From NCBI RefSeq assembly GCF_042643245.1, contig NZ_JBHRSK010000004.1:1302001-1366000 (forward strand): a stretch of DNA of 64,000 bases, given 5' to 3'. The translations under genes and the position numbers were made by a program. Every line of letters starts with the position of its first letter. Within the stretch, counting starts at the first letter, position 1. Shown here piece by piece: positions 16,874 through 25,176 of this stretch. Under the pieces are notes generated by a model. It had not been told where the DNA came from. It saw only the letters and a program-made list of their open reading frames with translations, and ran no database searches. This DNA is from Acidimangrovimonas pyrenivorans (GTDB lineage: Bacteria > Pseudomonadota > Alphaproteobacteria > Rhodobacterales > Rhodobacteraceae).

Positions 16874-17707
16874 GCGCCCCCGCTGATGGGCCAGGAACTC
16901 GGCCAGCGCGGCCAGCGTCACGATCACCGTATGCTGGTTCGATTGCCCCAGCGGCGGCATGTTGCGCGCCTTCCAGCCGCCGTCCGGAAGCTGATTGCGC
17001 AACAGCCGGATAATCCAGGACGGGCGGATCAGGTCATGCCTCTCCAGCCATTGCAGGACCATGCACCGCTCGGCGAAGATGTCCTCGGCGCGCGCGGTGA
17101 TCTCGTTGGCACGCCGGATGACCGGGACCGTTTCGGCCATCATCTCCCGCACCTCCTCGGCCGGCGCGCCGCCGTTCCAGATCAGCATCAGCCCGCCGAC
17201 GACGATATGGGTCGTGCCGTAGAAGCCGTTGTCCGCGAAGGCGCGCAGACGGTCGAGGATGTCGGGCTGCGGACGCTTGTCGGCCCAGGCTGCGTCGAGC
17301 ATCAGCAGCTCGACCGGGTAGTAGGGCCGGACGCCCTGGACATGCGGCACCCCGGCATAGGCCGGATCCTCGTCGTCGTAATCGGGATAGATCAGCCGCA
17401 GCGCGGGGTCCCGGATCGTCCGCCGGTAGTGTTCGGCCTTCTCGTGCAGGAAGGCGAAACGGGAATCGCCGGTACGCTCGAGAGTGCGCTTGGCACAGAA
17501 CAGAACCGACATCGACACGTCCGCCTGCGGCAGCAGCCAGGCGACGCCCCGGTCGATGGCCCGGTCGACCCTTTCGAGCCAGAGATCGGGGGCGCGGGCA
17601 TAGGCGGCGTCAAGGCGCTCGTTGCGCAGCGGCACGGTCGCGCGTTCGAAGCGGAACTCGGCCGATCGCAGGACACGCTCGTGAAGGCGGGGCTGTGCCA
17701 TGGTCAT
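16868..17707 (-). CDS. Unrecognised all-helical protein with a squalene-cyclase-like QW-type motif
   Basis: A 279-residue protein that I cannot place in a named family. It has no signal peptide or transmembrane helix and looks all-alpha. The C-terminal segment LLRNQLPDGGWKARN resembles the QxxDGGW repeat of prenyltransferase/squalene-cyclase alpha-toroid proteins, and WLLPQADVSMSVLFCAKR could be a second, weaker repeat. YPDYDDEDPAY is an acidic stretch but not a canonical DDxxD site. The start is at 17707 (MTMAQPR); 17701 is an alternative. It is transcribed alone inside the exopolysaccharide locus, so a role in polymer or carrier modification is only inferred. Confidence 0.6.
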   Translation of the reverse strand: MTMAQPRLHERVLRSAEFRFERATVPLRNERLDAAYARAPDLWLERVDRAIDRGVAWLLPQADVSMSVLFCAKRTLERTGDSRFAFLHEKAEHYRRTIRDPALRLIYPDYDDEDPAYAGVPHVQGVRPYYPVELLMLDAAWADKRPQPDILDRLRAFADNGFYGTTHIVVGGLMLIWNGGAPAEEVREMMAETVPVIRRANEITARAEDIFAERCMVLQWLERHDLIRPSWIIRLLRNQLPDGGWKARNMPPLGQSNQHTVIVTLAALAEFLAHQRGRL

Positions 17708-17946
17708 GCCCGCCTCCCATCGGCCCGGCCCGGCCAGGTGCGAGGTCCGGCCATGCCCTCCAGCGGGCGGCCGGCGCCAATCTGGTTCGATCCTGTCATC
17801 CTTCCTCCTTTCCCCGGCGCGCGGCGGGCGCCGGGAAGCGACTGCCGCGCCCGGGCCGACCGCGGGCGCGCCGCGGTGCCGGGCCTGCCGGCCGGTCCGT
17901 TTTCTGATATGATCGCATGGTGCCACGGGTGAGCATGGGGGAGCAT

Positions 17947-19005
17947 ATGCGGGCTCTGTCTCTCGGTATCCTGGCGGTGATCGCTGCCACCGCCTTCGTC
18001 GGCCAGGCCTGGCTTCGCGCCGCTCCGGCGGAGGCACCGCCGCCCGGCGAGGCCGCTTTGCGCGCCGCCACCGCGGCCTGCACCCGGACGCGGGCCCGGA
18101 TCCCGGGCGGCGTTCTCGGCATCAGCGACCCGCACGCGGACGATCCCGGCGTCATCGACCTGATCGCCGCCACCGGCGTGCACTGGGTCCGGGCCGAATT
18201 CTACTGGCGCAAGATCGAGCCGGTGCCGGGCGCCGGCTATCACTGGGCGCATTACGACGCGATGGTGAAAGCCTATGCCCGTCGCGGGATCCGCATCCAG
18301 GCGATCCTGACCTACATGCCGGACAGCCTGCCGCCGGACTGGTCGCAGCGCGCCGCCGCTTTCGAAAGGTTCACCGCCGCCGCCGTCCGCCGCTACGCGC
18401 CGCTCGGCGTGCATCTGTGGGAGGTCTTCAACGAGCCGAACCTGCCCGGCTATGGCTGGCTGACCCGTGGCAACGACACGCGCGCCAATCTCGACGGCTA
18501 CGTGCTGATGCTGGCCGCGGCCAATCGCGCAATGCGCAAGAACGATCCGAAGGCGGTCGTGCTGATCGGCGGCATGGCCTCGGACCAGCATCGCGGATTG
18601 CCGGTCGAGACCACGATGGCGCGGGTCTATCGCCTCGGCGCCCGGAACTGCTTCGACGTGATGGCCTTCCATCCCTATGGCTACCAGGGACGCTTCGGTG
18701 CCGCCCGCGCCCGCATCGACGCGCTCCTCGAGAAGGCGGGCGACAGCGACAAGCCGGTCTGGTTCAACGAATACGGCTGGACCGAGCAGAAGGCGATGGA
18801 CATGGCGCGCAATCCCGGCGCCGCGGGCAATCCGATGCTGCGGGCCCTTGAGCAGCGCACGGTGGCCGATGCCTTCTTCTGGTTCTCGGCCAAGGACTAC
18901 AGCAGCCGCTACGGCACGCCCGCCTTCGGCCTCGCGACCTACAAACTCGAGCGGCGGCCGAGCTTCTACACCTTCCGGCACTTCGTCGAGGGGCTCAGGC
19001 AGTAG
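17947..19005 (+). CDS. Secreted PslG-like glycoside hydrolase (clan A fold)
   Basis: A 352-residue protein with an N-terminal hydrophobic signal sequence (LSLGILAVIAATAFVGQAWL). The TIM-barrel part has WVRAEFYWRKIEP, the acid/base site EVFNEPN (Glu163) and the nucleophile site VWFNEYGW (Glu275), the arrangement of GH5/GH39-type retaining enzymes. It resembles PslG and other hydrolases encoded inside exopolysaccharide loci that trim or clear polymer in the periplasm. The start at 17947 follows GGGGAG at good spacing; earlier in-frame ATGs at 17917 and 17935 are less likely. Its end overlaps the convergent transferase gene by 11 bp. Confidence 0.8.
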   Translation: MRALSLGILAVIAATAFVGQAWLRAAPAEAPPPGEAALRAATAACTRTRARIPGGVLGISDPHADDPGVIDLIAATGVHWVRAEFYWRKIEPVPGAGYHWAHYDAMVKAYARRGIRIQAILTYMPDSLPPDWSQRAAAFERFTAAAVRRYAPLGVHLWEVFNEPNLPGYGWLTRGNDTRANLDGYVLMLAAANRAMRKNDPKAVVLIGGMASDQHRGLPVETTMARVYRLGARNCFDVMAFHPYGYQGRFGAARARIDALLEKAGDSDKPVWFNEYGWTEQKAMDMARNPGAAGNPMLRALEQRTVADAFFWFSAKDYSSRYGTPAFGLATYKLERRPSFYTFRHFVEGLRQ

Positions 19006-20203
19006 CATTCCCGGGCGCCTCCCATCGCCGCCGCGTCCGCGCGATCAGATCGTAGGCCCGGCCCCGGGGGGTCGGCAGGAAGGCACAGACATTGACCAGC
19101 ATGTGGCTGCTGTCCGACAGGTGGCGGGTCCAGTCCTGGGTCGAGTTCAGGTCGAAGCGGCGCAGCCCGTGATCCGCCCCCCAGTCGATCCCGGCCCCGA
19201 TCGCCAGCAGGCCCGCGCTCGCCTTCGGATAACGGTCGTTGCGGAAGGTCAGCAAAGCGGTCAGCGTCTCGCCGTGCCGGGCCGAAAGCAGCGCGCTGAC
19301 CACGCCGTCCCGCGTCAGCCCGAGGCTGAGCACGGGCTCGATCCCGGGCTCACCGGCGGAGAGGGCGCGTTCGAAGAAGGCCCGCTGGCGCGCGTCGAAC
19401 GGGATCACCACCCGTCCGTCGGCCGCCCCCTGCCCCTTCCAGCTTTCGGCGGCAAGCTGCGACAGCGCGTCCATCTCCGGCGCCACCTGCTGCCAGCCGA
19501 CGCGGGTTTCGAAGCGGATTCCCGCCTCGGCCGCAGCGGCCCGGGCCCGGCGCACGTTCTGCCGGTATCTCTTGTTCTGTTTCGCCACGATCGCGTCGAA
19601 GGGCGCGAGGCGTTCCAGCGTCAGCACCTTGCGGCGCAGCTGGTGCACCCATGGCGCCAGGCCCGCGGCGCGCAGCCCGTCCAGCCAGACCGCCTGCTCT
19701 TCCTCGCGCACCGGCAGCACGATCTGGTCGATCTGCGCCTGATTGGCGAGATGCAGGCACAGCGCCCGGATCACCGCGCCGCGCAGCTCCGGCTCTGCCA
19801 GCAGCGAGGGGCGCAACCATGTCGCGCACCAGGACACGACCGAAGAGATCTGGCGCACCGGGAACAGCCGGCGCCCGCCGGGCACGAGCGCGCTGTCGAA
19901 GGGGCCGTAATCTATGTGCGGAACGAAACCCGGCCCGCGCCGCATCCGCGCCCGCATCACCGGCAGCACGCCGATCAGCTGGCCCTGCTTCCAGGCCAGC
20001 AGCACCCCCGGCTCTGCCCCTTCCGAACAGGTGAGGCGCCAGGCGTCATAGACGGCCGGCCACTTGAAGAACATCGCGTCCAGCCGCTGCGCCAGCCCGC
20101 GCCAGGCCGCGCCGTGCCGCTGCAGGGCATCGTCGGCGCCCAGACAGGCCACGGTGATGCCGGCCCGGTCCGCTGCCGAAGAAACGCGAGCCAGCTGGTT
20201 CAT
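18995..20203 (-). CDS. FemAB/BioF2-like GNAT-type transferase, copy 2
   Basis: A 402-residue Acetyltransf_6 protein. Family marks: GVLPVMRARMRRGPGFVP, FDAIVAKQNKRYRQNVRRAR, LAAESWKGQGAADGR, and FDLNSTQDWTRHLSDS near the C-terminus. Copies 2, 3 and 4 share the QNVRR(A) block and the W-RHL-(S/T)-D block at equivalent positions, so they are tandem paralogues. It is the last gene of the operon that starts with the UDP-glucuronate decarboxylase at 28315. The start overlaps the upstream stop (ATGA). Confidence 0.78.
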   Translation of the reverse strand: MNQLARVSSAADRAGITVACLGADDALQRHGAAWRGLAQRLDAMFFKWPAVYDAWRLTCSEGAEPGVLLAWKQGQLIGVLPVMRARMRRGPGFVPHIDYGPFDSALVPGGRRLFPVRQISSVVSWCATWLRPSLLAEPELRGAVIRALCLHLANQAQIDQIVLPVREEEQAVWLDGLRAAGLAPWVHQLRRKVLTLERLAPFDAIVAKQNKRYRQNVRRARAAAAEAGIRFETRVGWQQVAPEMDALSQLAAESWKGQGAADGRVVIPFDARQRAFFERALSAGEPGIEPVLSLGLTRDGVVSALLSARHGETLTALLTFRNDRYPKASAGLLAIGAGIDWGADHGLRRFDLNSTQDWTRHLSDSSHMLVNVCAFLPTPRGRAYDLIARTRRRWEAPGNATA

Positions 20204-21426
20204 TTCAGCCTCCTCGCCAGCCCGGAGACGATGCCCAGCGCCCGACCGCGCAGGCCGTTCGAAAAGCAGACGACGTTGTTCTGCGTCCGGATGCGGTCGG
20301 TCAGGTGGCGCGCCCAGTCCTGGGTGACGTTGAGGTCGACAGCCGACAGGTTCCGCGCCGCAGCCCAGTCGATCATGCGGCCGACCAGCAGCAGGCCGGG
20401 ACTGGCGCGGGCCGCCTCGGCGGTGCGGAAGGTCAGCAGCGCCGTGACCCGGTCGCCATGTAGCAGCCAGAGCAGCGCCGCGACGGGCCGGCCCTGCAAC
20501 CGTGCCAGGGCCAGCACCGGCGTCATCTCGGCCTCGAGCCCCGGATCGGCGATCAACGCCTCGACGAAGGCCCGTTGCCGCCCCGAATAGGGGATCAGCA
20601 GGTCGGCATCTTCGCGCCCGGTCTCCTTCCAGCTTCGGGCGGCGACGGCGGCGAGCACGGGAAGGGCGCTCAGCACGGCATCGCGCCCCTGGTGCAGAAC
20701 GATCTCCAGCCCGAGGTCCCGCGCCGCGCCCTCGGCGCGCCGGACATTGCGGCGGAAGTTCCGGTTCTGCCGCGCCACGATCTGTTGGAAGGGGGCGACG
20801 CCGTCTATCCCGCCGATCCGGCGGTCGAGGGTGAGAACCCATGGCGCCAGCCCCTCCGCCCGCAACGCGGCGCGCCATTCCTCCTGTTCGGTCTCGGCAT
20901 CGACCGGCAGGACGAGGCCATCCCAGCCCGCCATCTGCTTGAGGGTGCGGGCAAAGGCGCGGATCACCGCCGCGCGCTCCCGCGGGCGGCACAGCGGCGC
21001 CGGCCCGACGCAGACCGCCGGCATCGAGACGACCGGCGACAGCTGGCGCAGGCGGAACGGGCGCGGCCGGCGCGAATTGAGCAGCCCCCGGTCGGACGGG
21101 GCGAAATCGTGCCGCGGGGCGCAGCTCGGCCCCCGGCGCACCGTCGCCCGCATCATCGGCATGATCCCCGCCAGCCGTTCCCCGGCCCAGGCGGTCAGCA
21201 GGAAGGGCTCGACATCGCCCGAGAGCGTGTCGCGCCAGGCCCGGAAATAGACCGGCATCGCGAAGCAGGTCGCCTCTCCGCAGTCGCGCGCGAGGCATCG
21301 CCAGGCGTCCCCGACCGCGGCGATCTCTTCCGGCGTGCCGAGCCGTTCCGTGGTCAGCGCGCCCGCGTCGCCGCGGGGCAGCGAAATGCGCACCGGCGTG
21401 ATCGAAGCGAGCGGCTGGTGTCGCAT
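20200..21426 (-). CDS. FemAB/BioF2-like GNAT-type transferase, copy 3
   Basis: A 408-residue paralogue of copies 2 and 4: GIMPMMRATVRRGPSCAP, FQQIVARQNRNFRRNVRRAE, VAARSWKETGREDADL and VDLNVTQDWARHLTDRIR. CVGPAPLCRPRERAAVIRAF matches VGPLCRPGDRALVCDAIA of copy 4. It lacks membrane helices and is probably cytoplasmic. The start at 21426 lies 5 bp after the stop of copy 4. Substrates are unknown; transfer of an acyl or aminoacyl group to an amino sugar is the family-based guess. Confidence 0.77.
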   Translation of the reverse strand: MRHQPLASITPVRISLPRGDAGALTTERLGTPEEIAAVGDAWRCLARDCGEATCFAMPVYFRAWRDTLSGDVEPFLLTAWAGERLAGIMPMMRATVRRGPSCAPRHDFAPSDRGLLNSRRPRPFRLRQLSPVVSMPAVCVGPAPLCRPRERAAVIRAFARTLKQMAGWDGLVLPVDAETEQEEWRAALRAEGLAPWVLTLDRRIGGIDGVAPFQQIVARQNRNFRRNVRRAEGAARDLGLEIVLHQGRDAVLSALPVLAAVAARSWKETGREDADLLIPYSGRQRAFVEALIADPGLEAEMTPVLALARLQGRPVAALLWLLHGDRVTALLTFRTAEAARASPGLLLVGRMIDWAAARNLSAVDLNVTQDWARHLTDRIRTQNNVVCFSNGLRGRALGIVSGLARRLK

Positions 21427-21431
21427 CGCCG

Positions 21432-22637
21432 TCACCGCAACTTCTGGACCAGGCCGGCCGCCGTCCAGAGCGCACGCGCGTCGAGCCGGGGCGCGCAGGC
21501 GATGACGTGGCAGACCCGCTGCCGGGAATCGCTCAGGTGGCGGATCCAGGGCGCCGTCGCGTTGAAATCGATGTGCTGCAGCCCCCTGTCGTTGGCCCAG
21601 TCGATGCAGGCGCCGAACAGCAGCAACCCCGGGCTGCATTTCGGCAGGCGCCCGTTCCAGAAGGTCAGCAAGGCCGTTAGCCGGTCGCCATGGCGCAGCA
21701 TCAGCAGGACCACCAGCTCCCCCGCCGGGTCGGAGGCAACGCCGAGGACCGGAACCGCCCCGGCATCTTCCTCGGCCAGAAAACGCTCGAAATACTGCCG
21801 CTGTTCGCCGTCATAGGCGATATGCACGTCGGTATCGGCGCGCCCCGCGTGTTTCCAGCTTGCCCGCGCCAGCGCGTCGATGGTGCCGAACCGGGCGGCA
21901 ACCGCCGCCGCGCCTTCGAAGACCTCGAGCTGCAGGCCCGCCTTGCCGGCGGCGGCCCTGGCGCGGCGCACGTTCTGGCGGAACTTTCCCGCGTTGCGGT
22001 CGACGACCTCCTGGAACGGCGCGACGTCGCGCAGGTCCTGGACCACGCGGCCCAGCGGCTCGAGCCGGCTCCGGATGTCGTGCCGGGCGAAGGCGTCCTG
22101 CCAGATCGCCGCTTCCTCGCCCTCATGGGCCGGGAAGACCGCGATCTGCCAGCCGGGAAGCCCGTGGATCGCCCCGGCAATGGCATCGCAGACGAGGGCC
22201 CGGTCCCCGGGCCGGCACAGCGGCCCGACCCAGAGCAGGGTCGCGGGCAGCGACGACAGCGCGGTCAGTTGCTGCACGGGGATCGGGCGGCGCCGGCGCT
22301 GGCGGACAAGGGGCAGGTCGCGCGGGTCGTAGTCGTAGCGCGGCGAGAGTTTCGGGCCGCGCCAGACCCGGTCGCGCATCAGCGGCATCACCCCGCGCAG
22401 CCGGCCGTCGCCGTCGCGCACGACCGCCAGCGGCGTGCTGCCCGGCCGCCGAAACAGCTCGCGACAGGCAAGGAACGCCCGCGGATGACAGGACCAGGCC
22501 GCGCTGTCGACCGCCTCGAACAAGGCCTGCCATTCGGACAGCATTCCGGCGACATCGCTGTCGCGGGTCAGGATCGTCGCGCTCATGACCTCCGGATCGG
22601 CCATCAGGGCGGCGGGGGACCGCAGATGCGATGTCAT
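21432..22637 (-). CDS. FemAB/BioF2-like GNAT-type transferase, copy 4
   Basis: A 401-residue paralogue: GVMPLMRDRVWRGPKLSP, FQEVVDRNAGKFRQNVRRAR, LARASWKHAGRADTDVH and HIDFNATAPWIRHLSDSRQ. The ATG at 22637 overlaps the upstream stop as ATGA, which fixes the start among several in-frame candidates. Its close likeness to copies 2 and 3 suggests local duplication followed by divergence in the acceptor half. Confidence 0.77.
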   Translation of the reverse strand: MTSHLRSPAALMADPEVMSATILTRDSDVAGMLSEWQALFEAVDSAAWSCHPRAFLACRELFRRPGSTPLAVVRDGDGRLRGVMPLMRDRVWRGPKLSPRYDYDPRDLPLVRQRRRRPIPVQQLTALSSLPATLLWVGPLCRPGDRALVCDAIAGAIHGLPGWQIAVFPAHEGEEAAIWQDAFARHDIRSRLEPLGRVVQDLRDVAPFQEVVDRNAGKFRQNVRRARAAAGKAGLQLEVFEGAAAVAARFGTIDALARASWKHAGRADTDVHIAYDGEQRQYFERFLAEEDAGAVPVLGVASDPAGELVVLLMLRHGDRLTALLTFWNGRLPKCSPGLLLFGACIDWANDRGLQHIDFNATAPWIRHLSDSRQRVCHVIACAPRLDARALWTAAGLVQKLR

Positions 22638-23845
22638 CGTCCCCCTCCCCCGGCCAGCCGGACGCGCGCGCCGCGTATTCCCGTCCTGATGCGGCGCACT
22701 GCCTTCAGCGCGGCCAGCAGGGTCGGGCCGGAGAGCGGCGAGACGGCGACCAGCCGGCGCTCGATCCGCCTGTCGTGACGCCAGAGCCGCGCCATCAGCG
22801 CATGGCCGTCGCCGGTGCAGGAATCCATCCACCGGAACGTGTCGCGGCCGTGCAGGTCGCGGATCGCCTCGAGCTCCAGCAGCACCCCGGGCGAATAGCG
22901 CGCGAAGGCCTCGTCATAGGCCACCTTGAAGGCCATCCCCGCGCCGCCGGCCGACAGGAAATTGCATTGCAGCGCGATCGGCCGGCCGTCGAGGAACAGC
23001 CCCGCCATGTGCAGCTCGCCGCGCGCCGCGGCGGCCAGGCAACAGCGCCGGAAGAAGGCGCTGGCCGAGGGGTCGGCCACCACGGCCGTGCCTTCGCGCC
23101 CTTTCCAGCCCTCGGCCTCGAGCGCGAGAAAGTCCTCGATCCACGCGGCGGCCGGGTCCCCCCGCCCGAGGGCGCGCGGCTCCAGGCTTCCCTGTTCGGA
23201 CAGGCGGCGGAGCTGGCGGCGCCAGGACTTGCGCGACTTGGCCGTGGCGGCCTTGGCGATATAGACCTCCGCGCCTTCCGGGTCGCGGCGCAGAACGCGC
23301 CGCTCGAAACCGTCCATCGCGACCGAGGCCGCGGGCGGAACCATGGCCGGGCTGTCCCCGGGCAGATCGGGAAGATCGATCAACCGCGCGCCGGCACGAT
23401 GCGCCCAGCCGAGAAGCAGCCGCCAGGCCAGGCCGGCCCGGCCGGCATCGACAAGCGGCGCCGCCAGGAACATCTGCGGATGGCGCCAGGCGGCAAGGGT
23501 CGCAAGCGGCAGCCCGTAGAACCGCTGTCGCAGCACCAACGGAAAGACGCCGATCAGATCGCCGCCATGGCTTGCCGTGTCGCGAACGAAGACGACCCGT
23601 ATCCGCTCCTGGCCGGCGAAGAGTTCCAGCGCCGGCAACAGGCACCAGGGCTCGTAGAAAGGGTTGGGCTCGGCCGCGCGGCCAGCCAGATCCTGCCACT
23701 CGGCGACCAGCCGGGCGGCCTGCGCAGCCGTCTCGGCCACCTCCACCGCCGGGCGCAGGCTGCCGCGATTGCCGGCGGCGGTCATCGGCCTCTGCGGTGC
23801 CTGCCGGGACTGCGGCGCGGGTGCAAGATCAAGCGGGCTGTCCAT
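22634..23845 (-). CDS. FemAB/BioF2-like GNAT-type transferase, copy 5 (divergent)
   Basis: A 403-residue protein of the same fold but less similar to copies 2-4: LIGVFPLVLRQRFYGLPLA, AKSRKSWRRQLRRLSEQGSL, LEAEGWKGREGTAVVAD, GRPIALQCNFLSAGGAGMAF and WMDSCTGDGHALMARLWR. The RQ(L/N)RR and GW-K-G elements hold the family pattern. The start at 23845 has GGAGAGC upstream and lies 17 bp after the flippase gene. Different acceptor halves among the five copies would fit different targets in one polymer. Confidence 0.75.
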   Translation of the reverse strand: MDSPLDLAPAPQSRQAPQRPMTAAGNRGSLRPAVEVAETAAQAARLVAEWQDLAGRAAEPNPFYEPWCLLPALELFAGQERIRVVFVRDTASHGGDLIGVFPLVLRQRFYGLPLATLAAWRHPQMFLAAPLVDAGRAGLAWRLLLGWAHRAGARLIDLPDLPGDSPAMVPPAASVAMDGFERRVLRRDPEGAEVYIAKAATAKSRKSWRRQLRRLSEQGSLEPRALGRGDPAAAWIEDFLALEAEGWKGREGTAVVADPSASAFFRRCCLAAAARGELHMAGLFLDGRPIALQCNFLSAGGAGMAFKVAYDEAFARYSPGVLLELEAIRDLHGRDTFRWMDSCTGDGHALMARLWRHDRRIERRLVAVSPLSGPTLLAALKAVRRIRTGIRGARVRLAGGGGR

Positions 23846-23862
23846 CCTGCTCTCCTCCCTGC

Positions 23863-25176
23863 TCACGCCGAACCGGCCTGGCCGACGGCCTCGCCGCCGG
23901 CGGAGACGGCGCCCGCGCCATTCCATCCGCGCCGCAACGCGCGCCAGACGAAGACGCCGATCGCGGCCATGGCGATCAGCCGCGACAGCACGTCGGCGAC
24001 CGCCATGCCGACGCCGCCCGCGCTGGCCACCAGCGGGATCGCGAAGGCGACCCGGAGCCCCATCTGCATCATCGCGCCAAGAGCCAGGATTCGCGCCTCG
24101 CCGAGGGTCAGCAGCACGAGCATCAGCGGGGCGCCGACAAGCGTCATCACGGAGGCGGTCAGCAGGACCACGAAGATCGGCGCCGAGTCCGCGTAGCCCG
24201 GGCCGACGAACAGCACCATCGCGGGCTCGGCCAGCAGCCAGGCCGCGAGCGGCAGGAGCAGCACCGGCAGCAGCACCCGCGATCCCTTGACCATGAATTC
24301 GCGGACTTGCCCGGCATTCTCGAAGCGCGAGATCGTCGGCAGCAGCGTGGTGACCAGCGCCTGGGTGACGACGCCGACGCCGACGCAGAGCTGCGCCGCG
24401 ACGGCGAAATGGCCGGCCTGCCCGGCACCGCCGAGCCAGCCGACGAGCCAGAGGTCGAGCCGGCCGCCGAGCATGGCGAGCGCGGCCAGCGCCATCCAGC
24501 GGTTCACCCGCAACAGCGCGGCAAGCCCCTCTCGCAATGGCGCGGCATCGCGCAGGAAGGACCACGACACCATCCGGACGCTGAAAAGGAAGGTCACCAC
24601 GGTCGCCCCGCAGATGGCCAGGGCCGCCGTCCACGGGTCCGGCTCGGGCCGCAGCAGGAAGGGCAGCACGACGAGGATCCGGATCGCGTTCTTCCATGTC
24701 GAGACCAGCGCGATACGGCCAAAGGCCTCATGCGCGGTCAGCAGCGCCAGGATGAAGCCCTGCATCCCCGCGACCAGGGCCGCGCCTCCCGCGACAGCGA
24801 TCAGCGGCGCTATGGACGCGTCGCCGACCATCGCGATCGACATTGGCCGCGCGGCCAGCGCGGCGATCACGGCGTAGATCAATCCCGCGATCAGCTTCGA
24901 CCACAGCCCCGCCCGCAACAGGTCGGGGCTGGGCGCGCCGGTGGTGCCGCGCCGCGCGGCGAGATTGACCATCCCGGTATTGACCGACGCATCGAGAAAC
25001 ATCTGGCCGCCGTCGATCACGGCGATCACCCCCATGACGATGGCCAGTTCGGCCGGCTCGAGACTGCGCCCGAGCAACAGGAGCAAGAGCAGCCCCAGCC
25101 CCGTCGCGGTGACGTTCCCCAACGTGACAAGGCTACCGCCACCCAGCAGCCGACGATATGTCACGGCACGGCTCAT
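23863..25176 (-). CDS. Wzx-type polysaccharide flippase (MATE/MOP superfamily)
   Basis: A 437-residue integral membrane protein with about 12 helices. The N-terminal GGGSLVTLGNVTATGLGLLL and the first-loop region fit the polysaccharide-transporter (PST) branch of the MOP superfamily. It would move undecaprenyl-linked repeat units to the periplasm for the Wzy-like polymerase at 7830-9353. Its start overlaps the stop of the fusion enzyme as ATGA. Confidence 0.86.
   Translation of the reverse strand: MSRAVTYRRLLGGGSLVTLGNVTATGLGLLLLLLLGRSLEPAELAIVMGVIAVIDGGQMFLDASVNTGMVNLAARRGTTGAPSPDLLRAGLWSKLIAGLIYAVIAALAARPMSIAMVGDASIAPLIAVAGGAALVAGMQGFILALLTAHEAFGRIALVSTWKNAIRILVVLPFLLRPEPDPWTAALAICGATVVTFLFSVRMVSWSFLRDAAPLREGLAALLRVNRWMALAALAMLGGRLDLWLVGWLGGAGQAGHFAVAAQLCVGVGVVTQALVTTLLPTISRFENAGQVREFMVKGSRVLLPVLLLPLAAWLLAEPAMVLFVGPGYADSAPIFVVLLTASVMTLVGAPLMLVLLTLGEARILALGAMMQMGLRVAFAIPLVASAGGVGMAVADVLSRLIAMAAIGVFVWRALRRGWNGAGAVSAGGEAVGQAGSA

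Noticed and set aside
22634..24697. Extended frame for FemAB-like copy 5 reaching 24697
   Set aside because: The upstream part is antiparallel to nothing but overlaps the flippase gene in another frame; the family sequence starts at 23845 with a ribosome site.
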